From Allomuricauda sp. CP2A (GTDB lineage Bacteria; Bacteroidota; Bacteroidia; Flavobacteriales; Flavobacteriaceae): a DNA stretch of 64,000 bases. Below the pieces are notes generated by a model. It was not told the DNA's origin, searched no databases, and saw nothing but the letters and a program-made list of their open reading frames with translations. The stretch spans positions 1 to 64,000 of the forward strand of contig NZ_LXTT01000169.1 in NCBI RefSeq assembly GCF_001683915.1, in the 5' to 3' direction. This document shows, in pieces, positions 18,211 through 25,917 of this stretch (position 1 is its first letter; each line of letters begins with the position of its first letter). The position numbers and the translations under genes were made by a program.

Positions 18211-19272
18211 TTATGCTTGGTATTGTTTTTTATAATATTCCAAATAGTCCCCAGAGGTAACATGATCTAACCACTCCTGATTATCAAAATACCAATCTAT
18301 GGTCTTTTCAAGCCCCCCCTCAAAAGTTACCGATGGCTCCCAACCCAGCTCTTGATTGATTTTGGAAGCATCAATGGCATACCTTAAATCGTGGCCGGGA
18401 CGATCTTTTACAAAGGTTATCAGTTTTTCCGAGGTTCCTTCTTTCTTGTTGAGCTTTTTATCCATCAATCGACATAACAAGTGGGCCAAATCGATGTTCT
18501 TCCATTCGTTAAAGCCGCCAATGTTGTAAGTCTCTCCCTTTTTTCCATGGTGAAACACCAAGTCAATCGCCTGGGCATGATCCTTCACATACAGCCAATC
18601 ACGGGTGTAATTTCCATCGCCATATACGGGCAACGGCTTATTTTGTATGATATTGTTGATGAACAGGGGAATCAATTTTTCAGGAAATTGATTGGGCCCA
18701 TAATTGTTGGAGCAATTGGAAATGACATACGGCAATTGATAGGTCTCGCCATACGCCCTCACAAAATGGTCTGAGCTTGCTTTGGAAGCAGAATAGGGGG
18801 AGTTGGGGTCGTATGGCGTGGTTTCTGTGAACAAGCCTGCTTCGCCCAAGCTTCCATAAACCTCATCGGTGCTTATATGATAAAACAGGAAGTTCGGATT
18901 GTTCTTGGCCAACTCCAATGAAGCGTTCAACAAGTTGACCGTACCCAAAACATTGGTTCGCACAAAAGACAGTGGGTTGGCAATGGAGCGATCCACATGG
19001 GATTCTGCCGCCAAATGAATCACGCCATCAAACTTGTTTTTGGAGAAAAGGTCATTGATACATTCGGTGTCAACGATATCCCCTTTTATAAATGTGTAGT
19101 TGGTAGCTTGCTCAACGTCTTTAAGGTTTTCCAAATTCCCGGCATAGGTCAAAGCATCAAGATTGAAAATGTGATAGTCTCTGTACTGGTTCACGAAACG
19201 CCGTACTACATGAGAGCCTATAAAGCCTGCCCCTCCTGTGATTAAAATATTTTTGGAAATGTTCTTTTCCAT
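18211..19272 (-). CDS. rfbB: dTDP-glucose 4,6-dehydratase
   Basis: The 353-residue extended SDR enzyme has ITGGAGFIGSHVVRRF, HLAAESHVDRSI, STDEVYGSLG and the catalytic YSASKASSDHFVRAY (Tyr/Lys). SNCSNNYGPNQFPEKLIPL then follows, as in RmlB. It converts dTDP-glucose to dTDP-4-keto-6-deoxyglucose with tightly bound NAD. It is separated from rfbD by 37 nt and from rfbA by 6 nt, within a D-B-A-C order. Confidence 0.97.
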   Translation of the reverse strand: MEKNISKNILITGGAGFIGSHVVRRFVNQYRDYHIFNLDALTYAGNLENLKDVEQATNYTFIKGDIVDTECINDLFSKNKFDGVIHLAAESHVDRSIANPLSFVRTNVLGTVNLLNASLELAKNNPNFLFYHISTDEVYGSLGEAGLFTETTPYDPNSPYSASKASSDHFVRAYGETYQLPYVISNCSNNYGPNQFPEKLIPLFINNIIQNKPLPVYGDGNYTRDWLYVKDHAQAIDLVFHHGKKGETYNIGGFNEWKNIDLAHLLCRLMDKKLNKKEGTSEKLITFVKDRPGHDLRYAIDASKINQELGWEPSVTFEGGLEKTIDWYFDNQEWLDHVTSGDYLEYYKKQYQA

Positions 19273-19309
19273 GAAGCTTCCATAAAATCTTTGTTGCCAC
19301 CCTTAAATG

Positions 19310-20089
19310 CTAAGAAAGAACGCTATTTTTTGGCCGCTTTGCGAAAGTACGATATTTCCTATCCAAAACAAGGTTGGCTTTTCCGCTCAATCCGTTTTCA
19401 TCCAGTATGTGTTGGGCAAATTCATACCAGGTCATCGGCTTCCCATCTGTAAAATGATGCGTGCCAAACGCAAGGCGGCCTGTCAACACTTCCTTCAAAA
19501 TAAATTTTGCCAGACTTTCTGTATTTGTGGGGCAGCCTGTTTGGTCATCGGTGATATGCAATTGCTCTCCCGCCAAGGCCTTTTTCAAGATTGTACGATA
19601 AAAATTATGTCCATGCTTTTTGCTGTACAGCCAGGATGTGCGGATGATATAGTGGTTGTCCCATATTTGCCGGATATATTCTTCCCCCTTTAGTTTGGAT
19701 TTCCCATATTGGTTGATTGGATTGGTTTTGTCCTCAACCGTATATGGGGTTTGCTTTTCCCCATCAAAAACATAATCTGTGGAAATATGAACCAATGTGG
19801 TTTTATGCGTTTTGCAAACTTCGGCCAAGTTCTTTACCCCTTCTGCATTGACCTTAAAGGCTTCTTCTGGATGTTTTTCCGCACGCTCCACATTGGTATA
19901 CGCAGCGCAATTGATAGAGAAATCATAGTTTTCTTTCTGGAAAAATTTCTCCAGTTCTTTTGGTTTGGTGATGTCCAGCTCCCTTGAAGGTTTAAAATCA
20001 AACGAAAACTCCGGAAAATTGGGTGCCAGTTCTTGGAGTGTACGTCCAAGTTGCCCTGTGGAACCGGTTACCAAAATTCTAACCATCAC
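19310..20089 (-). CDS. rfbD: dTDP-4-dehydrorhamnose reductase
   Basis: The 259-residue SDR-type reductase has ILVTGSTGQLGRTL, INCAAYTNVERAE, HISTDYVFDGEKQTPY and YGKSKLKGEEYI (YxxxK). Its C-terminus is FAKRPKNSVLS, the conserved RPxxSxL end of RmlD. It is about 25 residues shorter than enterobacterial RmlD, but the core is complete. It catalyses the final NADPH-dependent step to dTDP-L-rhamnose. It is first of the four rhamnose genes, 72 nt after the chain-length gene; the gap shows nothing recognisable. Confidence 0.95.
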   Translation of the reverse strand: MMVRILVTGSTGQLGRTLQELAPNFPEFSFDFKPSRELDITKPKELEKFFQKENYDFSINCAAYTNVERAEKHPEEAFKVNAEGVKNLAEVCKTHKTTLVHISTDYVFDGEKQTPYTVEDKTNPINQYGKSKLKGEEYIRQIWDNHYIIRTSWLYSKKHGHNFYRTILKKALAGEQLHITDDQTGCPTNTESLAKFILKEVLTGRLAFGTHHFTDGKPMTWYEFAQHILDENGLSGKANLVLDRKYRTFAKRPKNSVLS

Positions 20090-20161
20090 ATTCTTTTTCG
20101 TTGTAATCCCAGGGCACTTCTATGATCAACCAAAGCCAACGGAATCCAAAATCCTTTTTCC

Positions 20162-21211
20162 CTATTCTTGATTATAGGTCTTCAGGTATTTGCTGAGCTG
20201 AAGTAAGGCCAATACCCCAAATACCAAAGCCAGTAACAATATGGGAAGCTTAAACTTATAGCTGTTCCATATTCCTTTTTGTTCCACTCCTCTTGTGGGG
20301 AAATCACTTATTATATTGACAATTGTGGATTTATTGGCCCGCTCTTTGTTCAATGCGACCAATTTTTCCTTTAATACATCTTTCTCTTGTACCAAGGCCA
20401 GTTCCCTGTTTCGCGAATCTCCGCTTTCTGCCATATTTATACTGGTACCTTGCATGGGCTTGTCCGCTTCTTTCACCAACACCGTTCTATAGAGGCTTTG
20501 CAACGAATCGATTTCAACGAGCTGTTGTTTGTAAATTTCTTCCTGTAGACTTAGATTTTCATCATTGATCCTCTTCTGCAATTTAAAATAATCATTGACC
20601 GATATGGAGTTGATGATAGCTGGCTGCATCTTCTTGGCCACCCTATTATTTGTACTGATGACCGATATTTGGTGGAACCTCGCGTCCAAAGAGTTGAAGT
20701 TTTGCAGGTAATTCTCAAAATCTATGGTTTTTACCGTGGTGGTATCCAGTTCCCTGATAAACTCATCGAACAGTTTAATTTTTTGGTTCTCATCCGAGTA
20801 CGAATCGGCAAAGATTTCTTTAATGCTGGCGGCCTCGTGCTCCGTAATGTTCAATGCCGTTGCCAAGGCAACCGAATCTTGTGCATTTGCCAAATCGTTA
20901 TAAAATGCAATGTTGTTGTACAGTTGTTGCACACTGTTGAAGTTTGGCTCCACCACCATTTTTGAAATATACTTTTCAGGAAGGGTGGTGTCCAAAATAT
21001 AGCCGCCGACACCCCCAATAATTACTGCCACGGATAGAATGATGATGTTTTTTTGCACAAAGAGCAAAAACAGCATCAAAATATGGAAGATGCCCTTAAA
21101 AATGCTTCCAATAAAATTGAAGAATTTTTGGAATCCCCTTCCGATCATTTGGAATAATTGCCCCAAGTCTATTTCATCTGAAGAGTTCTGATGTACTGGT
21201 TGGTCTGCCAT
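20162..21211 (-). CDS. Wzz-type polysaccharide chain-length determinant protein
   Basis: The 349-residue protein has an N-terminal membrane segment (about residues 54-74, IIILSVAVIIGGVGGYIL) followed by a large periplasmic part with coiled-coil character (about 200-290). A second membrane helix lies near the C-terminus (LPILLLALVFGVLALLQL, about 323-340). This is the two-helix PCP/Wzz layout. It would control glycan length together with a Wzy polymerase, which is not in the window. There is no tyrosine-kinase domain. It lies 4 nt after the preceding gene and upstream of rfbD, consistent with one polysaccharide operon. Confidence 0.75.
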   Translation of the reverse strand: MADQPVHQNSSDEIDLGQLFQMIGRGFQKFFNFIGSIFKGIFHILMLFLLFVQKNIIILSVAVIIGGVGGYILDTTLPEKYISKMVVEPNFNSVQQLYNNIAFYNDLANAQDSVALATALNITEHEAASIKEIFADSYSDENQKIKLFDEFIRELDTTTVKTIDFENYLQNFNSLDARFHQISVISTNNRVAKKMQPAIINSISVNDYFKLQKRINDENLSLQEEIYKQQLVEIDSLQSLYRTVLVKEADKPMQGTSINMAESGDSRNRELALVQEKDVLKEKLVALNKERANKSTIVNIISDFPTRGVEQKGIWNSYKFKLPILLLALVFGVLALLQLSKYLKTYNQE

Positions 21212-21215
21212 ATAT

Positions 21216-22901
21216 TTATGTATTGAATATCTGTTTTAAAATTCGGTCCGTGATCAAATAGGTGGGCTTTACCCCGGTTGTCCCCAATCCTCCAGAGGCC
21301 AATGTGCTCCCTGTTTCCAAGGGGTTGTCCGAAGCGTAATATGCATACCTCACTTTCACATCTTTTTTGATGCTCTTCCGTATCTTGGACGCGGACTGTA
21401 TTGCTTTTTGGTAATGCACTCCCTCCATTTCCAATCCTATGACATTCCAAGTGGATTCGTAAAAAAACTTTAAAATGTCCTTGTTTTGCAATGAGGTGCC
21501 CAAAACCGTTACCATGGTGCCTTCCAAAACCTTTAGGCCATGGCCTTCAAAATCTGCGGCACATAATTCATTATGAAACGGGTAATTATCCGCTGTGCCT
21601 TCAAAAATATGGGCCGATGGAATCATCAAATCTCCTTTGCCTCCTTCCAAAATACCCGCTTTGCCCATTATTGATACGGAATCTACATTCAAAAATTGTT
21701 TTTGGTCACCCTCTTCCAACGGCTTCAACAGTTCATCGATCGTTTCATAGGCCTGTTCCCCAAAAGCATAGTCCATGACAAATATAACGGGTTTTTCATC
21801 GTCTTGGATTCCTTCAGGCAAATCATAACAACAAGCATCCTTTCCAAGTTTGGCGGTATCAAAAATCTGTACGTCAATATTGGCCCCTGATGCATCATCC
21901 AAGAAGATCATCCCATTCTTTTCGGCTTTTGTTTTTACCTTTTTATGGAGGTTGTTGCCAATAGTGGCACTCAACGTCTCAAAGATTTCCAAGGAATCTG
22001 CATTGGGAAATTCATTTGCCAACGCTTTTCGGGCAAATAGGGAATTCATGACACTGTGCATGTTGGCACTGATGATATGAATGGGCCTGTGCAACAAGTT
22101 GTGCGCTTCAAGGGTCTTTTTGATCATATCGGCCCACCGCTCTCCGTGGATGTGATGCCCCAACCGTTCGCGCAACAGCGGACTAAAGGTAATGGTGCGT
22201 TTATTGCCGGTGGTTTCCTCTTCAATGGCCAGTTTGCCCAACCAATAAATCACGTTCAAGAAACGGTCTGGGTCTTTCGGCTTTTTGAGTTTTTTATAAA
22301 TTTCAACGACTTCATCAAATGTCCTTCCCAAAATATTGGCTGCATGGATCAGGGCAATTTCCCTTTCACTTTCCTTTTTTTCCTCTAGCTGAACAAACCG
22401 CTCCAACTTATCCCAATCATGGATTGTGGCATTGCCATCCTCCACCAAAACCCGTTTGCAAATCTTACCTGATTCAATGAACAAAAAAGTCAAGTGGGTC
22501 AAAATATCATAGATGTCGCTTCTGCCCCGTGTAATTTCAATGTTCATCTGTACATCATCAATCCGGTAACAATTGCGTCTACGCTTTGGGGGAATAATCG
22601 GTTTTAAATGCGATTTGGAAAAACCTTCGTCCGATGTTAGGTTGATAAACCGACATTCCTCTATGCCTTCTGGCAATCGTTCCAGCACATAGATCAATCC
22701 GTTCAATTCTGATTTATCCTCCGCTATTGTACCATAAATCTCGGGCCGTAACAACAAAAGTGCATTTCGCAGGGCATTGCCAGAAACCCCAGATGGTTTA
22801 TAGAACCCACGGTTGAGCAAATGGCGCATGGTAATGTACAAGCGCTCTATTGCATTGGTGGACTCCTGTGCCCTAGTGGTTTGTTTAACTTCGGTTGCCA
22901 T
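21216..22901 (-). CDS. Conserved Bacteroidota protein (DUF6909-like), possible nucleosidase-fold C-terminus
   Basis: This is a soluble protein of about 560 residues with no signal peptide or membrane helix. I recognise it only as a conserved Bacteroidota protein, probably DUF6909. The C-terminal 200 residues contain SIMGKAGILEGGKGDLMIPS and, near residue 490, NVIGLEMEGVHYQKAI. The EMEG motif and the preceding glycine-rich/GD region recall the purine-nucleoside phosphorylase superfamily, where that Glu binds the ribose. This is only a pattern resemblance. A longer frame starts at 22916, but a -7 box covers 22914-22921, so I prefer MATEVKQ at 22901. It precedes wzz by 4 nt. Confidence 0.7.
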   Translation of the reverse strand: MATEVKQTTRAQESTNAIERLYITMRHLLNRGFYKPSGVSGNALRNALLLLRPEIYGTIAEDKSELNGLIYVLERLPEGIEECRFINLTSDEGFSKSHLKPIIPPKRRRNCYRIDDVQMNIEITRGRSDIYDILTHLTFLFIESGKICKRVLVEDGNATIHDWDKLERFVQLEEKKESEREIALIHAANILGRTFDEVVEIYKKLKKPKDPDRFLNVIYWLGKLAIEEETTGNKRTITFSPLLRERLGHHIHGERWADMIKKTLEAHNLLHRPIHIISANMHSVMNSLFARKALANEFPNADSLEIFETLSATIGNNLHKKVKTKAEKNGMIFLDDASGANIDVQIFDTAKLGKDACCYDLPEGIQDDEKPVIFVMDYAFGEQAYETIDELLKPLEEGDQKQFLNVDSVSIMGKAGILEGGKGDLMIPSAHIFEGTADNYPFHNELCAADFEGHGLKVLEGTMVTVLGTSLQNKDILKFFYESTWNVIGLEMEGVHYQKAIQSASKIRKSIKKDVKVRYAYYASDNPLETGSTLASGGLGTTGVKPTYLITDRILKQIFNT

Positions 22902-22913
22902 CATATAGTGAGT

Positions 22914-22921
22914 CAAAAATA
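22914..22921 (-). promoter_or_regulatory. Putative -7 promoter box (TATTTTTG)
   Basis: A perfect match to the Bacteroidota TAnnTTTG -7 element on the minus strand, about 12 nt before the chosen start of the DUF6909-like gene. No clear TTG -33 element is seen at the right distance. It could drive the DUF6909-wzz-rfb genes. Confidence 0.35.
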
Positions 22922-22958
22922 CATGAATTCCTACGAAAGTTGAATCGTTCTTTGCAAT

Positions 22959-24455
22959 CTAAATTTTGAAAGCTTGAAGTCCTTCGGCCACTTTGCGGTC
23001 ATTGGACAGCCGTTGCACCTTGTTTTGTCCGCCCAATTTGCCTATTGTCTTCATATAATCCTGAAAGCCACCGGGTTTTATCGATACAATTTTTAGGGGT
23101 TGAAGAATATTCCCTACAATAAGGTCATAATAATAGCTGTTCTGCTTCTGCATGCTCTCGTCAATAATCTGGGAAAATTTGGAAGGATCCGAGGGCTGCT
23201 TTTCAAACTCAATGAACCATTCATGGTAAGGCAGTTCCCCATCACCAGGGTTGGTTTGTGGTGCCACGGTAAACTCATTCACTAGAGCATCTGTTTGTTC
23301 AACAGCCAGTTTTAGGGCCTCTTCCACTTCCTTGGCAATTACGTGCTCCCCAAAGGCAGAGATAAAGTGTTTTATCCGACCGGAAACTATAATTTTATAG
23401 GGTTCTTTGGAAACAAACCGAACGGTATCCCCTAGGTTGTAGCCCCAGAGTCCCGCATTGGTGGAAATAACCATGGCATAATCCACATCCAATTCCACAT
23501 CGATTAGGGTAAGGCGTTTTGCGTTTTCGGAAAAGAACTCATCCGCCTTTATGAACTCATAGAAAATTCCCGAATCCAAAAGCAATAACATCCCCTTTTC
23601 CTTTTGTGAATCTTGATAGGCAAAAAATCCTTCGCTGGCCGGGAAGAGTTCAATGCTGTCCACTTTCCTCCCAATCAAATTTTCAAACTTGGCCCGGTAG
23701 GGTTCATAGTTGACCCCTCCGTAGATAAACAACTGGAATTCCTTGAAAAGTTCCCCGACCTTTTTCCCGGATTTCGCATTGAGTTTCTCAAAATACATCT
23801 GCACCCAAGAGGGGATTCCCGCAATGACCGTCATGTTCTCATTTTCGGTCTCTTCCACAATTTTGTCCACTTTGGTCTCCCAATCCTCAATGCAATTGGT
23901 TTCCCAACTGGGCAATCGATTTTTTTGGAGATAATTGGGCACGTAATGGGCCGATATTCCGGAAAGTCGGCCCAACTTGATGCCGTTTTTCTCTTCCAGA
24001 ATGGGGCTGCCCTGTAGAAAAATCATTTTTCCGTCAACAAAATCAGCATTGCCCGTTTCATGGATATAGTTTAAAATGGCATTTCGGGATGCCTCCACTT
24101 GATGTTTTATGGAAGCCTTTGTAATCGGGATGTACTTTGCGCCAGATGTGGTCCCCGATGTTTTTGCAAAATAAATGGGCTTTCCGGGCCAAAGCACATC
24201 TTGTTGACCATCAAAAATCTTTTGCACGTAACCTTTCAACTCTTCATAATCGCGTACAGGGACCTTTTGGGTAAAATCAGTATGGGAGGTAATGTTTCCA
24301 AAATCATGGTCCTTGCCAAATTGGGTCTGTTCGGCTGAAGAAATCAACTCCTTGAAGACCTTTTCTTGTGCACGGATTGGGTTTTTAACCCATTTCTGAT
24401 TTTTTTTGGCTATTCTCTTGGCAAAAATCTTTGCTGCAAACGATTTTAACGACAT
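22959..24455 (-). CDS. GH3 auxin-responsive promoter family protein
   Basis: The 498-residue adenylating enzyme is related to plant GH3 acyl-acid amido synthetases. It has the ATP/phosphate-loop-like FAKTSGTTSGAKYIPIT (about residues 107-123), YGGVNYEPYRA, an FPASEGFFAYQD motif and LGDTVRFVSKEPYKIIVSGR, the ANL hinge region. Bacterial members occur widely in Bacteroidota, but their substrate is unknown. Chemistry is probably carboxylate adenylation followed by transfer to an amine. It sits 1 nt after the M23 peptidase gene. Confidence 0.85.
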   Translation of the reverse strand: MSLKSFAAKIFAKRIAKKNQKWVKNPIRAQEKVFKELISSAEQTQFGKDHDFGNITSHTDFTQKVPVRDYEELKGYVQKIFDGQQDVLWPGKPIYFAKTSGTTSGAKYIPITKASIKHQVEASRNAILNYIHETGNADFVDGKMIFLQGSPILEEKNGIKLGRLSGISAHYVPNYLQKNRLPSWETNCIEDWETKVDKIVEETENENMTVIAGIPSWVQMYFEKLNAKSGKKVGELFKEFQLFIYGGVNYEPYRAKFENLIGRKVDSIELFPASEGFFAYQDSQKEKGMLLLLDSGIFYEFIKADEFFSENAKRLTLIDVELDVDYAMVISTNAGLWGYNLGDTVRFVSKEPYKIIVSGRIKHFISAFGEHVIAKEVEEALKLAVEQTDALVNEFTVAPQTNPGDGELPYHEWFIEFEKQPSDPSKFSQIIDESMQKQNSYYYDLIVGNILQPLKIVSIKPGGFQDYMKTIGKLGGQNKVQRLSNDRKVAEGLQAFKI

Positions 24456-25325
24456 TTAGTTGAAGTCAATATAATTCTGGGGGTCCACGGGCTTGCCCTT
24501 TCTCCAAAGTTCAAAATGCAGGTGCGGCCCCGTTGTAAGTTCTCCTGTATTTCCGATAGAGGCTATCACCTCTCCCGCTTTTACCAAGTCGCCTTGGCTT
24601 TTGCTCAAAGAACCATTGTGCTTGTACACAGAGGTGAGCCCTTCTTGATGCTCAACAATGATGACATAGCCTGTTTCCGAAGTCCATTCCGCAAAAAGCA
24701 CGGTTCCATCCGCAATTGATTTTACCGGAGTGTCCTTGGGAGCCACCAAATCCACGGCAAAATGCTTGGTCTTGGAATCAAAGCCTTGTGATAAGGTTCC
24801 ATTGATGGGCGAAAAGAGCAGGGTGCCCAAGTTCTCAATATTCCGCTCAAAAAGATTGTACTTGTCCTCCAGTTCCACTTCCTCGCGCAAAAGCAAATCT
24901 TCCCTGATCGGGGTTAAATCCACCGTTGAAGGATCCAATTTGTACTGATCAAAAAGCGAATCCCGATTTACTTGATTGTTTTCAATGTCTCCGCGAAGTA
25001 CAAGTCTAACATTGTCCAAATACCTGTTGGTATAATTTAAGACCGTGACCAACGAATCCGTTTTGTATGTAAGTTCAGTGGCCTGCCGTTTCAGCTTGGT
25101 TGATGAATACCCTGGAATATATTCCCGTAATGGTGTAAATGCAATGATCAAGGTTGTTACCCCGATCAGGACAATGATAAAAAGGGTTCCCGTGACAAAA
25201 ACATTGAGCCTGTTGAGCTTAAAGGAAATCTTCTCCTCAAACGTACTTTCATTTAGAATGACCAAGCGATACTTGTGTAACAGCTTGCGCTTTATCTCTT
25301 TTCTCTTTTTTCGGTCCTTCGCCAT
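24456..25325 (-). CDS. M23-family (LytM) peptidoglycan peptidase, membrane-anchored
   Basis: The protein has about 289 residues. A cytoplasmic basic N-terminus is followed by one membrane helix (about 38-60, VFVTGTLFIIVLIGVTTLII), a coiled-coil-like linker, and a C-terminal LytM domain. Zinc ligands are present: HFAVD (HxxxD) and GPHLHFE (HxH). So this is probably an active endopeptidase cutting peptide cross-links in the periplasm, not a degenerate activator. The start MAKDRKK at 25325 is preferred over 25334 because a TAnnTTTG box lies at 25332-25339. It is divergent from tatA. Confidence 0.88.
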   Translation of the reverse strand: MAKDRKKRKEIKRKLLHKYRLVILNESTFEEKISFKLNRLNVFVTGTLFIIVLIGVTTLIIAFTPLREYIPGYSSTKLKRQATELTYKTDSLVTVLNYTNRYLDNVRLVLRGDIENNQVNRDSLFDQYKLDPSTVDLTPIREDLLLREEVELEDKYNLFERNIENLGTLLFSPINGTLSQGFDSKTKHFAVDLVAPKDTPVKSIADGTVLFAEWTSETGYVIIVEHQEGLTSVYKHNGSLSKSQGDLVKAGEVIASIGNTGELTTGPHLHFELWRKGKPVDPQNYIDFN

Positions 25326-25331
25326 AATGAA

Positions 25332-25339
25332 CAAAGATA
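25332..25339 (-). promoter_or_regulatory. Putative -7 promoter box (TATCTTTG)
   Basis: TAnnTTTG match on the minus strand, ending 6 nt before the ATG at 25325. If used, transcription would start at or next to the start codon, giving a nearly leaderless mRNA for the M23-GH3 pair. No convincing -33 TTG is seen. Confidence 0.3.
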
Positions 25340-25491
25340 CTCTTAGATTTTAATATTGATGTTAAGCTTTTTAAAATACATAATAGCTTGTTTAATGTAA
25401 AAAGCCCTGCTATTTGCTAAATTTCGTTAATCCCGTCGTCACTTACAGTTCTTTTTAGTACTTTTACCTTTCATTAAAAGGATTTGACATT

Positions 25492-25686
25492 ATGATTGCT
25501 CAAAATATGTTTCTAGGCATGATCGGACCATGGCAAATTGTACTCATTGTAGTTATTGTACTTTTACTCTTTGGAGGTAAAAAGATTCCTGAACTGATGA
25601 GAGGTCTTGGCAGTGGTATCAAAGAGTTTAAGGATGCCTCTAAAGAAGAAGAAAAATTGGAAGGCGGCAAGGAGTCGAACTCCTAA
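25492..25686 (+). CDS. tatA: Sec-independent protein translocase TatA/TatE
   Basis: The 64-residue protein has a short periplasmic N-terminus, one membrane helix (about 14-29, [20 protein letters not shown]) with the FGxxKxPE hinge, then an amphipathic helix ([17 protein letters not shown]) and an acidic tail. This is the complete TatA layout. It forms the translocation pore of the twin-arginine system; tatC is not in this window. The gene is alone on the plus strand, divergent from the M23 gene. Confidence 0.93.
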   Translation: MIAQNMFLGMIGPWQIVLIVVIVLLLFGGKKIPELMRGLGSGIKEFKDASKEEEKLEGGKESNS

Positions 25687-25904
25687 ATTCTTGTGCTTTT
25701 TAGTCGTATCAGCACCTTTTGAAAGCCTTGTGCTTAAAGGGCTTTTCGATAAAGAACCACATTTTTTCTACATACACGCCAGAAATCTACTCTTTCACAA
25801 CAAAAAATTATCAACCTGCTCACCTTAATTTATTTTAGCGGTTGAAACTGACGTTAAGCTCACTTTGCTTAGCCTCCATTTAATCCATAGTTGATTATTT
25901 GTGC

Positions 25905-25912
25905 AGAAGGAG
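25905..25912 (+). promoter_or_regulatory. Strong Shine-Dalgarno site (AGAAGGAG)
   Basis: AGAAGGAG lies 5 nt before the ATG at 25918. Such sites are rare in Bacteroidota. It fixes the start of the following OmpA-family gene at 25918 instead of the in-frame ATG at 25891, which would put the signal peptide 9 residues inside. Confidence 0.6.
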
Positions 25913-25917
25913 TGGCA

